Below, piece by piece: positions 45,093-55,099 of a stretch of 64,000 bases of DNA (position 1 is its first letter; each line of letters opens with the position of its first letter). The stretch comes from Microbacterium sp. 11MF. Lineage in GTDB: Bacteria; Actinomycetota; Actinomycetes; Actinomycetales; Microbacteriaceae. Both the position numbers and the translations under genes were made by a program. Location of the stretch: the NCBI RefSeq assembly GCF_000383475.1, contig NZ_KB911459.1, forward strand, positions 882,467 through 946,466, read 5' to 3'. The notes below the pieces were generated by a model. The model made no database searches. It saw only the letters and a list, made by a program, of their open reading frames with translations, and was not told where the DNA came from.

Positions 45093-46403
45093 ATGGTCCT
45101 CGCACGCCCGGATCGCCCGCCGATGGGATGGAACAGCTGGGACTGCTTCGGCACGACGGTCACCGAAGCGGAGGTGCTCGCGAACGCCCGCTTCATGGCG
45201 GAGCACCTGCGGGACGCCGGGTGGGACACCATCGTCGTCGACGCGGACTGGGCGGATCCCGACGCTCGCTCCCACGGCTACAACGACGACGCCCGGCTGC
45301 ACATCGATGAGCACGGGCGGCTCCTCCCCGACCCGGCGCGCTTCCCCTCCTCGTCCGGCGGCGCGGGGTTCGGACCACTCGCCGCGCAGATACACGCGCT
45401 CGGTCTGAAGTTCGGGCTGCACGTCATGCGCGGCATCCCTCGTCGCGCGGTGGCGGAAGGCCTGCTGCTGCACGGCACCTCGACGCCGCTGTCGGCGATC
45501 GCCGACTCCGCGAACGACTGCGAGTGGAACCCTCATTTCGTCGGCATCGATCATGCCCATCCGGACGCCGCGGCGTACTACCGTTCGACCGTCGCCCTCT
45601 ACGACGCGTGGGGTGTCGACCTCATCAAGGCCGACGACATGCTCTGGCCTTACCAGGAGCAGGACATATCGGCCTACAGCGCGGCAGTGGAGTCCGCCGA
45701 GCGCGAGATCATCCTCAGCCTCTCCCCCGGCCGCGACCTATCCGCGGCTCACCGCGGGCATCTCGCCGAACACGCGAGCATGTGGCGCATCTGCGATGAC
45801 GTGTGGGACCGGTGGGAGGATGTCGCAGACAACCTCGGACGCATGGCACGATGGGCGCCGCATGCGCGCCGGGGTGCCTGGCCGGACGCCGACATGCTGC
45901 CGCTCGGCCGCATCGGGATCCGTGCCGAGCGTGGCGAGCCACGAGACGATGCGCTCACCCCCGCCGAGCGGCGGAGCCTGCTGACGCTCTGGACGATCGC
46001 CCGCTCGCCGCTCATGTTCGGGGGCGACCTGCCCTCGACCGGGCCCGAGACGATCTCACTCCTGCAGAGCCCCGCCCTGGTCGACCTGCTGACGCGAGCG
46101 GAGTCGTCCGGTGAGATCCGACGCGAGAACGGCCTCGTCCTCTGGCACGCGACCGGCGGCGCCACGACGTGGATCGCGGCGGTCAACACCACCGGCTCCG
46201 CCGTGACGGCGACCCTGGACACGAGGGACCTCGGACTCGGCCCTGCACCCAGGCCGATCGTCGACGTGTGGACGGATGCGACCGTACCCACGCGCCCGGG
46301 TCGGCGAGGAGACGAGACCGTCCGCGGCGTCGCGCCGGACTCGACCGCCGTCGACCTCCGCCTCGACGCGCACGCGTGCGCGTTCTGGCGGCACGACGCC
46401 TGA
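45093..46403 (+). CDS. GH27-like glycoside hydrolase (alpha-galactosidase/beta-L-arabinopyranosidase type)
   Basis: A 436-aa clan GH-D enzyme. It begins 'PPMGWNSWDCFGTTVTE', the GH27 hallmark. The nucleophile is Asp181 in 'DLIKADDM' (the K-x-D position). The acid/base is likely Asp236 in 'WRICDDVWDRW', aligned with 'WRNFADIDDSW' of human alpha-galactosidase. 'LWTIARSPLMFGGDL' is also typical. A small C-terminal beta domain follows. No signal peptide. The unusual 'KADD' and 'ICDD' spellings suggest a divergent specificity; L-arabinopyranoside or alpha-galactoside are both possible. AGGAG precedes the ATG. Same strand as the importer and ROK-2. Confidence 0.85.
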   Translation: MVLARPDRPPMGWNSWDCFGTTVTEAEVLANARFMAEHLRDAGWDTIVVDADWADPDARSHGYNDDARLHIDEHGRLLPDPARFPSSSGGAGFGPLAAQIHALGLKFGLHVMRGIPRRAVAEGLLLHGTSTPLSAIADSANDCEWNPHFVGIDHAHPDAAAYYRSTVALYDAWGVDLIKADDMLWPYQEQDISAYSAAVESAEREIILSLSPGRDLSAAHRGHLAEHASMWRICDDVWDRWEDVADNLGRMARWAPHARRGAWPDADMLPLGRIGIRAERGEPRDDALTPAERRSLLTLWTIARSPLMFGGDLPSTGPETISLLQSPALVDLLTRAESSGEIRRENGLVLWHATGGATTWIAAVNTTGSAVTATLDTRDLGLGPAPRPIVDVWTDATVPTRPGRRGDETVRGVAPDSTAVDLRLDAHACAFWRHDA

Positions 46404-46420
46404 GGGCCGCCGATCAGGCG
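46397..46420. terminator. Hairpin enclosing both stop codons of convergent GH27/GH127 genes
   Basis: CGCCTGA (46397-46403) pairs perfectly with TCAGGCG (46414-46420). The plus-strand stop TGA and the minus-strand stop TCA are themselves part of the two arms. A likely compact bidirectional terminator. Confidence 0.45.
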
Positions 46421-48666
46421 ACCGCCGCGCTCATCAGGCGGGCCTCGGTGAGGCGCGGAGTGCCCTCGCCTGCCCCGTCCACCACGACGACCCAGCGAGA
46501 CCGGCCGTCGGCGTAGGCGGCGAGGTCGATCTCCATGCCGTCGCCGTCGCCGGCATCGACGATGCGGTCGACCACGACGTCGTCCCCGATCCCGACGATC
46601 ATTCGCCGGCCGACCGCATCCGCGAGCCAGGAGACACGCAAGGTCGCCGCCGACGCACCCCAGTCCTGCAGGACGAACGTCGACGGACCGAGGAACCTCC
46701 GCCAGTGCACCGCGTCGTATCCGGACTCCGTGCCGGCCAACGTCAGGGCGTGATCGGATTCCGGCTGCTGCTGACCGAACCTCACCGCGTCGATCGTGCG
46801 CGAGTCGAGCTCGTCGGCGCGTGCGTCCTCGGCGAGGAGCGCGGTCAGGCGGGTCGCGGCATCCCCGTCTGACGCGAAGGGGAAGGCGAGGATGTAGCGG
46901 TCATCGTGCAGAGAGGCGAAAGGTTCGAGCACGATCTCGCGCCGGGTCGGGGTCGCCGGCAGCACGACGACGGGGCCTTCGGAGCGGTCCGCCGACCGCA
47001 CGTCTTCGGGTGTCAGGATCGGCGCCGCTGCAAGCGGGAGCAGCGCCCCGCGGGCGATGTGGCCCATGCGGGCGTCCGTCGCGAGCGGGTCGACGGCGGG
47101 ATGAGGCAGACGCTCGGCGAGCACGCGCGGCCCGTCGACGAGGGTCGCCCACCCGGACCCGTCGGGGGCCGCCTCGACGCGGAGCATAGGCGGCAGCGTG
47201 AGCCAGACCGTCGTGCGGTCGGTCCACGTGCGATCGATGCGGAACCAGCCATCGGGCGCCGGCCGGTACGCGGTGCCGTCGACCAGGGCCTCCGCCGTCC
47301 CGGCATCCACCCCCTCCGGCAGACGGATCCGCAGAACGAAGGAGCGCGGAGTCGGCACGCTCACGTGGATGCTCGCGTCGTCCCCGAACGGACGGTCGGT
47401 CTCGGTCTCGACGACGACGTCCTCGACTCGGGCGCGTGCACCGACGAGGAGGTTCACGTCGACACGCCCGGGAGCCTGCGCGAATGCCGCGGCGGCGAAC
47501 CGGGCAGGAGCCTCGAGACCGGTGCCCATGCAGCACCAGAATCCCGTCTCGCGTCGGGAGTAGACGCGATGGTGGCCCGGCCGGTGCGACGTGAAGTACA
47601 CGATGCCGCCGTGGTCGGGATGCTGCGCCGAGAGCACGTGCGCGCTGAGGGCGCGGTCGATGTAGGCGAGGTGCTCGGCGCCGCCGTCGAGCCGGTGGAG
47701 CTCACGGGCGAGTTCGACCATGTTCACCGTGTTGCACGTCTCGGGGCCCTCGCGCGCCGTGAACATGGTCGACCAATCATCGCGCGGCGGGAAGTGCTCG
47801 CGCACGCTGTTCCCGCCGATCGAGGTCGTCCGGTGCCGCGTGACGCTCTCCCAGAAGGTCCGGGCCGCGGCGGCGAACTGCTCGCCCCAGCCGAGTCCGG
47901 CGAGGACGGCGTGTCCGACGACGATCGGGATCTGCGCGTTGGCGTGCAGCCCGTCCAACGGATCACGCCCCGCCGCGAGCGGCTCCCACAAGGCGCGGAC
48001 GGCGAGACGGACGGCGAGCCCGCCCGGGCGCTCGTCGTCGGTGAACTGCGACCATCGACCGAGGGATGCCGCCAGGCCACCGGATTCGGTCCGGAGGACC
48101 ATCTCGACGTCGGCGGCTCCGAGCGGTGCGAACACCCGCAGCCACCACTCGACGAACTCCGCCGCAACGGTCCGTCCGAGCGCGGAGTCGGCGTACACCG
48201 CGGCGTCGATGACACCCGTCAGCGTCTTGTGGAGGTTGTACAGCGGCACCCACCGCCCGTCGAGATCGAACGTCTGCGCGTCGATCCGTCCGTTCTCGAT
48301 CTCGCTCCAGAGGGCGACGCCGTCCGGCACGCCCCCGACGTAACCCGTGCCGTGAGCGACCTGGCAGTCGCGGAGCCCGGTGAGCAGCAGCTCGAGACGC
48401 TCGCGTGCGGCGGCCGACCCGCCGGCCGCGTGCGCCGACAGCGCGCTGAGGACGTGCCCGAGCGTGTGCCCGTCGAGTCCCTCCGACTCCCAGCCGCCGT
48501 ATCCCGGACCCGTCGCCAGCCCCGCCTCCCGGCGGAACGGCGCGAGCAGCCGCTCGGGGTCGAGGTCCAGCGCCGTCCGCAGAGCGCGCTGCTGCGCGGC
48601 GGCGAACGGACCGTTCGTCAGTGCGACGGCGGCGAGCGGCAGCAGCTCGGCTGCCGTCTCGCTCAT
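46414..48666 (-). CDS. GH127-family beta-L-arabinofuranosidase-like enzyme
   Basis: A 750-aa (alpha/alpha)6-barrel hydrolase of the former DUF1680 family. The zinc/thiol catalytic centre of GH127 is present: Glu309 and Cys311 in 'ETCNTVNM', and the Cys pair 378-379 in '[11 protein letters not shown]', the first of which corresponds to the nucleophilic cysteine of HypBA1. '[17 protein letters not shown]' and 'GGNSVREHF' are also family features. No signal peptide, so cytosolic. Characterised members remove terminal beta-L-arabinofuranose from hydroxyproline-linked arabino-oligosaccharides; GH146 or related specificities cannot be excluded. The ATG overlaps the GH51 stop (ATGA). Confidence 0.9.
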   Translation of the reverse strand: MSETAAELLPLAAVALTNGPFAAAQQRALRTALDLDPERLLAPFRREAGLATGPGYGGWESEGLDGHTLGHVLSALSAHAAGGSAAARERLELLLTGLRDCQVAHGTGYVGGVPDGVALWSEIENGRIDAQTFDLDGRWVPLYNLHKTLTGVIDAAVYADSALGRTVAAEFVEWWLRVFAPLGAADVEMVLRTESGGLAASLGRWSQFTDDERPGGLAVRLAVRALWEPLAAGRDPLDGLHANAQIPIVVGHAVLAGLGWGEQFAAAARTFWESVTRHRTTSIGGNSVREHFPPRDDWSTMFTAREGPETCNTVNMVELARELHRLDGGAEHLAYIDRALSAHVLSAQHPDHGGIVYFTSHRPGHHRVYSRRETGFWCCMGTGLEAPARFAAAAFAQAPGRVDVNLLVGARARVEDVVVETETDRPFGDDASIHVSVPTPRSFVLRIRLPEGVDAGTAEALVDGTAYRPAPDGWFRIDRTWTDRTTVWLTLPPMLRVEAAPDGSGWATLVDGPRVLAERLPHPAVDPLATDARMGHIARGALLPLAAAPILTPEDVRSADRSEGPVVVLPATPTRREIVLEPFASLHDDRYILAFPFASDGDAATRLTALLAEDARADELDSRTIDAVRFGQQQPESDHALTLAGTESGYDAVHWRRFLGPSTFVLQDWGASAATLRVSWLADAVGRRMIVGIGDDVVVDRIVDAGDGDGMEIDLAAYADGRSRWVVVVDGAGEGTPRLTEARLMSAAVA

Positions 48667-50132
48667 CCGGCTGCCCGCACCCGCACCGTCACGATGCTGC
48701 GCGGCGGCAGCGCGAGACGGAGGTCGGTGCCCGCCACGACGGTTCCGTCGAAGTCGACCGGGGCGACGGCATCCGGTTCGTCGAAGGTGTTGTGAGCGGA
48801 TGCCGCCGCGTGCAGGATCCGGGCGCTCACGACCTCGCCGATCCGCTTGGGCAGCCGCAGTGCGAGCTCGGCCTCGGTCTCGAGGTCCCAGTTGACGGCG
48901 CTGACGGTGTAGACGCCGTCCTTGACGCTGACGGTGTGGTCGAGGTGCGCTCCGCCACGACCGCCCGAGCGCCCGCCGTCGTCGACGGTCTCGACGAAAT
49001 CGGCGTCCTGGTGGTCGATGTACATGCCGAACGCGTGGAACGTCGGGGTCTTCAGCAGGCGCGGGCCGTCGGTGAGGAGCATCGCCTGGAGGACGTTCAC
49101 CATCTGCGCGATGTTCGTCATCCGGACGCGGGCGGCGTGACGGTGGAAGATGTGGAAGTTCACCGCCGCGACCATCGCGTCGCGCATCGTGTTCTGCTGG
49201 AACAGGAAGCCCGGGTTCGTCCCCCGCTCGACGTCGTACCAGGTGCCCCACTCGTCGACGAAGAGGCCGACGCGGCGCGCCGGGTCGTGCCGGTCCATGA
49301 TCTCGCCGTGACGGCGCAGGAGCGTGTCCATCTGCCGCGTGCGGTGGATCGTGTCGTACCAGGCGGCGTCGTCGAAGCTCAGCGCGGCGCCCTTCACGTC
49401 CCACTCCCCCGTCGGGAGCGTGTAGTAGTGGAGGCTGAGCGCGTCCATGTGCCCGGCGGCGCGCGCCATGAGGACGTCCGTCCACTCGTAGTCGTCGGCG
49501 TTCGCACCGCACGCGACCTTCGCGACGTGGCTGTCCCCGTAGTCGCGCACGAACGTCTGGTACTGGCGGTAGAGGTTCGCGTAGTGGAGAGGGAGCATGT
49601 TGCCGCCGCATCCCCAGCTCTCGTTTCCGACCCCGAAGAACTGCAGCTTCCACGGCTGGTCGCGCCCGTGCGCGCGGCGGAGTTCGGCCATCGGGGTGTG
49701 CTTGTCGAGGGTCATGTACTCGACCCAGTCCTGCATCTCGGCCACCGAGCCGCTGCCGACGTTGCCGTTGACGTAGGCCTCGGCGTCGAGCTGGTGGAGG
49801 AGCTCGAAGTACTCGTGGGTACCGAAGGTGTTGGGGTCGACGACACCGCCCCAGTGCGTGTTGACCATCGCGCGACGCTGCTCGGTGGGCCCGACGCCCC
49901 CGAGCCAGTGGTACTCGTCGGCGAAGCAGCCGCCGGGCCAGCGGACGACGGGCACCTTGATCTCGCGGAGGGCCGCGATCGCGTCGGTGCGCAGACCGTT
50001 CTTGTGCGGGATCTCGTCCTGCTCGCCGACCCACAGGCCCTCGTAGATGCCGCGACCGAGGTGCTCGGCGAACTGGCCGTAGATGCGTCGGTCGATGCGG
50101 TGGGCGCGGGTCGTCGCGGTGATGAGGCTCAT
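48663..50132 (-). CDS. GH51 alpha-L-arabinofuranosidase
   Basis: A 489-aa retaining enzyme cleaving terminal alpha-L-arabinofuranose from arabinan, arabinoxylan or arabinogalactan fragments. The acid/base Glu171 is in '[13 protein letters not shown]' and the nucleophile Glu294 in '[12 protein letters not shown]'. '[19 protein letters not shown]' is the GH51 signature near residue 65. A C-terminal beta-sandwich completes it. No signal peptide, typical of intracellular GH51. ATG 50132 follows a purine-rich GGAGAG stretch. 32-bp gap from the GH31 gene, same transcript likely. Confidence 0.94.
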   Translation of the reverse strand: MSLITATTRAHRIDRRIYGQFAEHLGRGIYEGLWVGEQDEIPHKNGLRTDAIAALREIKVPVVRWPGGCFADEYHWLGGVGPTEQRRAMVNTHWGGVVDPNTFGTHEYFELLHQLDAEAYVNGNVGSGSVAEMQDWVEYMTLDKHTPMAELRRAHGRDQPWKLQFFGVGNESWGCGGNMLPLHYANLYRQYQTFVRDYGDSHVAKVACGANADDYEWTDVLMARAAGHMDALSLHYYTLPTGEWDVKGAALSFDDAAWYDTIHRTRQMDTLLRRHGEIMDRHDPARRVGLFVDEWGTWYDVERGTNPGFLFQQNTMRDAMVAAVNFHIFHRHAARVRMTNIAQMVNVLQAMLLTDGPRLLKTPTFHAFGMYIDHQDADFVETVDDGGRSGGRGGAHLDHTVSVKDGVYTVSAVNWDLETEAELALRLPKRIGEVVSARILHAAASAHNTFDEPDAVAPVDFDGTVVAGTDLRLALPPRSIVTVRVRAAG

Positions 50133-50164
50133 TCGGTTCTCTCCATCGAGGGTGTGAGGTCGGA

Positions 50165-52207
50165 TCAGGACAGGCGGATGTCGGGCAGGTCAGCGAGTCG
50201 GGCGAGCGCCGATCCGACGCGGCCACCGCGGTGGAACACGGGAATCGACGCGAGAGGGGCGTCGACCGTCACGGTCTGACCGCCGGCGTGCGACGCTCCG
50301 CTCCGCGCGTCGGTCCATGCCGTCCCCGCGGGCAGGTAGACGTCCCACCGGGTCGCCCCCGGCTCGGTCACCGGGGCGATGAGGATGTCGGGCCCGAAAA
50401 GGTACTGCCCCGGTGTCGTCCACGCCCGCTCGTCGTCGGGGAACTCGAAGAACATGCCGCGCATGACGGGGGCTCCGTCACGGTGAGCGTCCGCCATCGC
50501 CTCGCGGGTGTAGTCCCGCAGGTCCTCTCGCAGCCGGATGTACTCCACGAGGAGGGCCTCGATCTGCTCGCCGAAACTCCACACCTCGTTGTCGGCCCCG
50601 GACCCGACGCGCGCGACGCCTTGGGCGTCTACGACGGGGATCCCGGGTACGCGATCGCCGTGCAGACGCATGACGGGACTGAAGGCCCCGAACTGGAACC
50701 AGCGGATGAGGAGCTCGTGGAACGCGGGCTCCCGTACATCGCCGCCGGTGAACCCGCCGATGTCGGTCGTGAACCAGGGGATGCCGGCGGCCCCCATGTG
50801 GATCCCCGCGGCGATCTGCGCCTTCAGGTCTGCGAAGGTCGAGTGGACATCGCCCGACCACACCAGCGCGCCGTGCCGCTGCGATCCGGCCCAGGCCGCC
50901 CGGACGAGCGAGACCGGCTGATCGTTGCCGTCGGCACGGAGGCCGTCCGCGATCGCGCGGGTGAACTCCCGCGGGTAGAGGTTGGCGACCTGTGCGCTCG
51001 ACCCCGCAGCGAGCCGGTAGTTCTCGAAGTGATAGGCCCCGTACTCGGGTTCGGCCTCATCGAGCCAGAACGCGGTGATGCCGTAGGCGCCGTAGTTCTC
51101 GGCGAGCTTCTGCCACAGGAACTCGCGCGCCCGGGGTTCGGTCACGTCGAGGAACCGCGTGTATTGGCCGTCGAAGTAGTACTGGACGTCGATCCCGCGC
51201 CGGGTGCGCACGAGCATGTTCCTATCGCGCAGCTCGTCCCAGTTCTCGGACTGCGGCACCACCTGCGGCCAGACCGACACCATGAGCTCGATCCCGAGCT
51301 CGCGGAGCTCCGCCGTCATCGCGGCGGGGTCGGGCCAGAACTCCTCCTCGAAGCTCCAGTCCCCCATCCACCGCCAGTGGAAGAAGTCGGCCACGATGAC
51401 GTCGATCGGGATGCCGCGGCGGCGGTACTCGCGCGCGACCGCCAGGAGCTCGTCCTGGGTCGAATAGCGCAGCTTGCACTGCCAGAACCCGAGGCCGTAT
51501 TCCGGCATCATCGGCGCATGACCCGTGGCTTCCGCGTACGCGGCGGCGATCTGCGACGGACGCGGATCCGCGCACACCCACCAGTCGAACTGGGTCGCGC
51601 TCTCGGCTTCCCATTCGGTGCGATTCGCCCCGAACACGGCGCGGCCGATCGCGGGGAGGTTCCAGAGGAAGCCGTACCCGGCACTCGAGACGACGAACGG
51701 GACGGAGGTCTGCGAGTTGCGGTGCGCGAGCTCGAGCACCGTGCCCTTCAGGTCGACCAGGTTCTGCTGGTACAGCCCCATCCCGACGAGGTGCTCGTCC
51801 GCCGGGGCGGCGAGGCTCAGCCGCAGCCGGTGGTCGCCGCCTTCGGTCGGACGGAACTCGCGCGCGGCGAGTTTGAGGGCCCCGCCGTCGCGGATCTCCT
51901 CAAACAGGAGGCGGCCGTCGGCATCCTGCACCTGCAACCGCAGTCGGGGTGTGTGGAACCCCACCGACCAGTCGTGGTAATCCTCTTCCTCGGCGACGAC
52001 GCGGACCCCACCGGCCGCGATGGTCGCGACGGCGCCCTCGATGGACACTTCGGCGCGGGAGTCGGGCACCTCGACGAGGGCGCCGGGAGCGTCGTCGATC
52101 GGGCCGAGAGCGGCGCGCACGCGCACGCCGCTCCCCCAGGCCTCGATCGAGACGGTCTGTCCGTCGCCGCGCCAGAGCACGCCGGTGTGCGAGGGGTGGA
52201 ACGTCAT
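50165..52207 (-). CDS. GH31 glycoside hydrolase (alpha-xylosidase-like)
   Basis: A 680-aa retaining alpha-glycosidase. The nucleophile is Asp383 in '[12 protein letters not shown]' and the acid/base Asp453 in '[11 protein letters not shown]'. '[26 protein letters not shown]' is the metal-independent subsite signature seen in YicI-type alpha-xylosidases and related enzymes. No signal peptide. Within GH31, alpha-xylosidase, alpha-galactosidase and alpha-glucosidase activities occur; the arabinose-rich context leaves xyloglucan or arabinogalactan side chains as options. The ATG overlaps the LacI stop (ATGA), so the operon begins with its own regulator. Confidence 0.88.
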   Translation of the reverse strand: MTFHPSHTGVLWRGDGQTVSIEAWGSGVRVRAALGPIDDAPGALVEVPDSRAEVSIEGAVATIAAGGVRVVAEEEDYHDWSVGFHTPRLRLQVQDADGRLLFEEIRDGGALKLAAREFRPTEGGDHRLRLSLAAPADEHLVGMGLYQQNLVDLKGTVLELAHRNSQTSVPFVVSSAGYGFLWNLPAIGRAVFGANRTEWEAESATQFDWWVCADPRPSQIAAAYAEATGHAPMMPEYGLGFWQCKLRYSTQDELLAVAREYRRRGIPIDVIVADFFHWRWMGDWSFEEEFWPDPAAMTAELRELGIELMVSVWPQVVPQSENWDELRDRNMLVRTRRGIDVQYYFDGQYTRFLDVTEPRAREFLWQKLAENYGAYGITAFWLDEAEPEYGAYHFENYRLAAGSSAQVANLYPREFTRAIADGLRADGNDQPVSLVRAAWAGSQRHGALVWSGDVHSTFADLKAQIAAGIHMGAAGIPWFTTDIGGFTGGDVREPAFHELLIRWFQFGAFSPVMRLHGDRVPGIPVVDAQGVARVGSGADNEVWSFGEQIEALLVEYIRLREDLRDYTREAMADAHRDGAPVMRGMFFEFPDDERAWTTPGQYLFGPDILIAPVTEPGATRWDVYLPAGTAWTDARSGASHAGGQTVTVDAPLASIPVFHRGGRVGSALARLADLPDIRLS

Positions 52208-53304
52208 GAGGTCGCCTTTCGGGGAGCGGTGGCCGTGCTCCCGCGCACGACCAGTCGGGTGGGGACGAACAGTCGATGGACGGCGGCGGCGTCGTCGATG
52301 CGCGCGAGGAGGACGTCGACGGCCGCGCGCCCGACCTGCTCGAACTCCTGGTGGACGGAGGTGAGCGGCGGCCAGAACTGCCCCGCCTCGGGCATGTCGT
52401 CGAAGCCCACGACGCTGACCTGCGAAGGAATCGCGACGCCGGCCTCGTGGAACGCGCGGAGCACCCCGAGGGCCATCTGATCGTTGGCCGCGAACACGGC
52501 GGTCACGGCGGGTTCCCCGCGCAGACGGCATCCTGCGTCGTATCCAGACTGCGCACTCCAGTCCCCGCGCTCGAGGGTGGGGGCCGTCCGCCCCGCGGCG
52601 GTCAGCGCCACCCGCCATCCCTGCTCGCGGCGGACGGCGGAATACGAGCTCACCGGGCCCGCCACATGGTGGACGGTCTCGTGCCCGAGCTCGAGGAGGT
52701 GCGTCACGGCTTGACCGGCGCCCATCGTCTGATCGGTGTCGACGAAGGAGCGGTCGTCGAGGGCGGACGCATCGACCACGACGACGGGCAGGTCGTCGGG
52801 AAGGGGCAGATCCTCTCCCGCCGAGAGGTGATCGCCGATCGCGATGACGAGCCCGTCGACGGCCTGGTCTCGCGCACGCTCGATCGCCTCGGCGACGGCG
52901 CTGCGGTCGAATCGCGAGGTCGGCACGAGGGCGACCGCATAGCCGGATGCCGCGCCCGCGCGGGAGATCGCCTCCCACGTGCGGACGCTACCGTACGACG
53001 TCAGATCGCTCATGATGACGCCGATGCTCCGATACCGGGCTGAGCGCAGCGCACGCGCCGCCCGGTTCGGCCGGTATCCGAGTTCCCGCATGCTCGCCAG
53101 GACGCGCTCCCGCGTCGGCTCGTCCACCCGCGCGCCGCCCGTAACGACGCGGGAGACCGTCTGCGCCGAGACGCCCGCGTGGCGAGCGACGTCGGCCTGC
53201 GTGGGCACGCCATGAGGTGTTCCGCCACGACGTGCCACAGGCTCGTCGAGGGGTGCATCGGCACCCGTCTCCGGGGCCGGTCGCGTGCTACGCTGAGGCG
53301 ACAT
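52204..53304 (-). CDS. LacI-family transcriptional regulator of the hydrolase operon
   Basis: A 366-aa repressor. A basic/Pro-rich leader of about 40 residues precedes the HTH ('PTQADVARHAGVSAQTVSRVVTGGARVDEPTRERVLASMRELGYRPN', residues about 34-80). A periplasmic-binding-protein-like sensor domain follows ('GVIMSDLTSYGSV', 'FAANDQMALGVLRAFHEAG', 'VVGFDDMPEAGQFWPPLTSV'). The ATG at 53304 was preferred over an upstream in-frame start because it has TATGTT 9 nt upstream and fits the divergent promoter layout. It probably controls its own operon and the divergent GH35 gene. Confidence 0.92.
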   Translation of the reverse strand: MSPQRSTRPAPETGADAPLDEPVARRGGTPHGVPTQADVARHAGVSAQTVSRVVTGGARVDEPTRERVLASMRELGYRPNRAARALRSARYRSIGVIMSDLTSYGSVRTWEAISRAGAASGYAVALVPTSRFDRSAVAEAIERARDQAVDGLVIAIGDHLSAGEDLPLPDDLPVVVVDASALDDRSFVDTDQTMGAGQAVTHLLELGHETVHHVAGPVSSYSAVRREQGWRVALTAAGRTAPTLERGDWSAQSGYDAGCRLRGEPAVTAVFAANDQMALGVLRAFHEAGVAIPSQVSVVGFDDMPEAGQFWPPLTSVHQEFEQVGRAAVDVLLARIDDAAAVHRLFVPTRLVVRGSTATAPRKATS

Positions 53305-53319
53305 GATTGCGTAAACATA
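53289..53319. promoter_or_regulatory. LacI-type operator between divergent lacI and GH35 promoters
   Basis: TGATTGCGTAAACA (53304-53317) is an imperfect palindrome with the central CG typical of LacI-family sites (arms match at 4 of 6 positions). It overlaps the lacI -10 TATGTT (minus strand, 53314-53319) and lies just downstream of a plus-strand -10 TACGCT (53289-53294) for GH35. One bound repressor could block both directions. Confidence 0.45.
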
Positions 53320-53395
53320 GCAGTTCGCGCAGCGGCACGTCACCCCTCCTCGACGCAGGCGGGTACCCGGACGAACAGCTCCGAGCGGAGATCAC

Positions 53396-55099
53396 ATGAG
53401 CACTTTCGCCATCGGCGACCGCGACTTCCTGCTGGACGGCCGGCCCCATCGGATCATCTCCGGCGCGATGCACTATTTCCGGATCCATCCCGGCGACTGG
53501 GCCGACCGCATCCGCAAAGCACGCCTCATGGGGCTCAACACGATCGAGACCTACGTCGCCTGGAACGCGCACGAGCCCGTCGAGGGCCAGTGGAGCGAGG
53601 AGGACGGCCTGGACCTTGGCCGCTTCCTCGACCTGATCGCCGCCGAAGGGCTGCACGCCATCGTCCGCCCCGGCCCGTATATCTGCGCCGAGTGGCACAA
53701 CGGGGGCCTCCCGACCTGGCTGACGGCGACCCCCGGCATCCGGTTGCGACAGACGGATGCCGCCTATCAGGCAGCGCTCGAGACCTACCTGCGCCGCGTG
53801 TACCGCATCGTCGCGCCCCGTCAGATCGACCGCGGCGGCAACGTCGTCCTCGTCCAGATCGAGAACGAGTACGGTGCCTACGGCTCGGACAAGGACTACC
53901 TGGCGGAGCTGGTCCGCGTGACGAGGGATGCGGGCATCACGGTGCCGCTCACCACGGTCGACCAGCCCGAGCCCGACATGCTCGAGGCCGGGTCGCTCCC
54001 CGGCATCCATCTGACCGGTTCGTTCGGCTCACGGGCCGGCGAACGTCTCGCCACCCTCCGACAGCACCAGCCCACGGGACCCCTCATGTGCTCGGAGTTC
54101 TGGGACGGATGGTTCGACTGGTGGGGCAGCACGCATCACACGACGGATGCCGGCGCCGCCGCTGCCGAACTGGACGACCTCCTGGCCGCCGGAGCCTCGG
54201 TGAACATCTACATGTTCCACGGCGGGACGAATTTCGGCACGACCAACGGCGCGAACGACAAGGGCCGGTACCTGCCCATCGTGACGTCCTACGACTACGA
54301 CGCCCCGCTCGACGAAGCCGGCGATCCCACGGCGAAGTTCCACGCGTTCCGAGAGGTGATCGCGAAGTACGCCGTCGTCCCGGACGACCTGCCGCCGTCG
54401 GCGACGCCCCGTCCGGAGTTCTCCGTCGCCCTGACTCCGCGCCGCACGTCCGACGCCGGAGTGCAGCGCTCACTGCCCGGGAGGGTCACGTTCGAGGATG
54501 CCGCTCACACCGGCACGCTCCTCCGCTACGACGTCGCGCTGCCGGACGGATTCCCCGGCGGCGTCCTCGCGATCGGCGAGGTCCGCGACCAGGCGTGGGT
54601 CTCGGTCGACGGCATCCGGATCGGATCGCTCTCGCGGACGCGCCACGAACACGCCCTCGGGCTGCCACGGGGCTCGGCGCTCTCGATCCTGGTCGAGGAG
54701 CAGGGGCGTGTGAACTACGCCGAACGGCTGGGCGAGGTGAAGGGTCTCATCGGTCCGGTGACCGTCGACGGCCGGGATCTCGCAGGCTGGCGGACGACGC
54801 CGGTCCTCCTCGAGGACGCCTCGGCGGCGCCCGAGCTGTCGGTGGCGGAGGGCGCTTTCGACCTCGAGACAGCGACCGACCTCTACCTCGACACCACGGG
54901 GTGGGGGAAGGGGTACGTCTTCGTCGGCGACTTCCTGCTCGGTCGCTACTGGTCCAACGGACCGCAGCAGACGCTCTACGTGCCGGCGCCCGTCACCCGT
55001 GCCGGAAGGAACACCCTGACGGTCGTCGAGCTCGAACAGCCTCTGGCCGAGACGGCGCGGTTCGTTCCCCGTCCCCTTCTCGGCCCGCTGGAGGAGTGA
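53396..55099 (+). CDS. GH35 beta-galactosidase
   Basis: A 567-aa retaining beta-galactosidase. The acid/base is Glu158 in 'VQIENEYGAYG' and the nucleophile Glu234 in 'MCSEFWDGWFDWWG'. 'GAMHYFRIHPGDWADRIRKARLMGLNTIETYVAWNAHEP' is the family N-terminal signature and 'FHGGTNFG' lies after the nucleophile. C-terminal beta domains include 'GKGYVFVGDFLLGRYW'. No signal peptide, so it acts on imported galactosides. GGAG precedes the ATG. Divergent from lacI and probably under its control; its stop directly abuts the convergent DUF427 stop. Confidence 0.95.
   Translation: MSTFAIGDRDFLLDGRPHRIISGAMHYFRIHPGDWADRIRKARLMGLNTIETYVAWNAHEPVEGQWSEEDGLDLGRFLDLIAAEGLHAIVRPGPYICAEWHNGGLPTWLTATPGIRLRQTDAAYQAALETYLRRVYRIVAPRQIDRGGNVVLVQIENEYGAYGSDKDYLAELVRVTRDAGITVPLTTVDQPEPDMLEAGSLPGIHLTGSFGSRAGERLATLRQHQPTGPLMCSEFWDGWFDWWGSTHHTTDAGAAAAELDDLLAAGASVNIYMFHGGTNFGTTNGANDKGRYLPIVTSYDYDAPLDEAGDPTAKFHAFREVIAKYAVVPDDLPPSATPRPEFSVALTPRRTSDAGVQRSLPGRVTFEDAAHTGTLLRYDVALPDGFPGGVLAIGEVRDQAWVSVDGIRIGSLSRTRHEHALGLPRGSALSILVEEQGRVNYAERLGEVKGLIGPVTVDGRDLAGWRTTPVLLEDASAAPELSVAEGAFDLETATDLYLDTTGWGKGYVFVGDFLLGRYWSNGPQQTLYVPAPVTRAGRNTLTVVELEQPLAETARFVPRPLLGPLEE

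Noticed and set aside
53305..53343. Longer lacI start at 53343
   Set aside because: It would add 13 residues with no similarity to LacI proteins and would place the start upstream of the -10 box and operator; ATG 53304 fits better.
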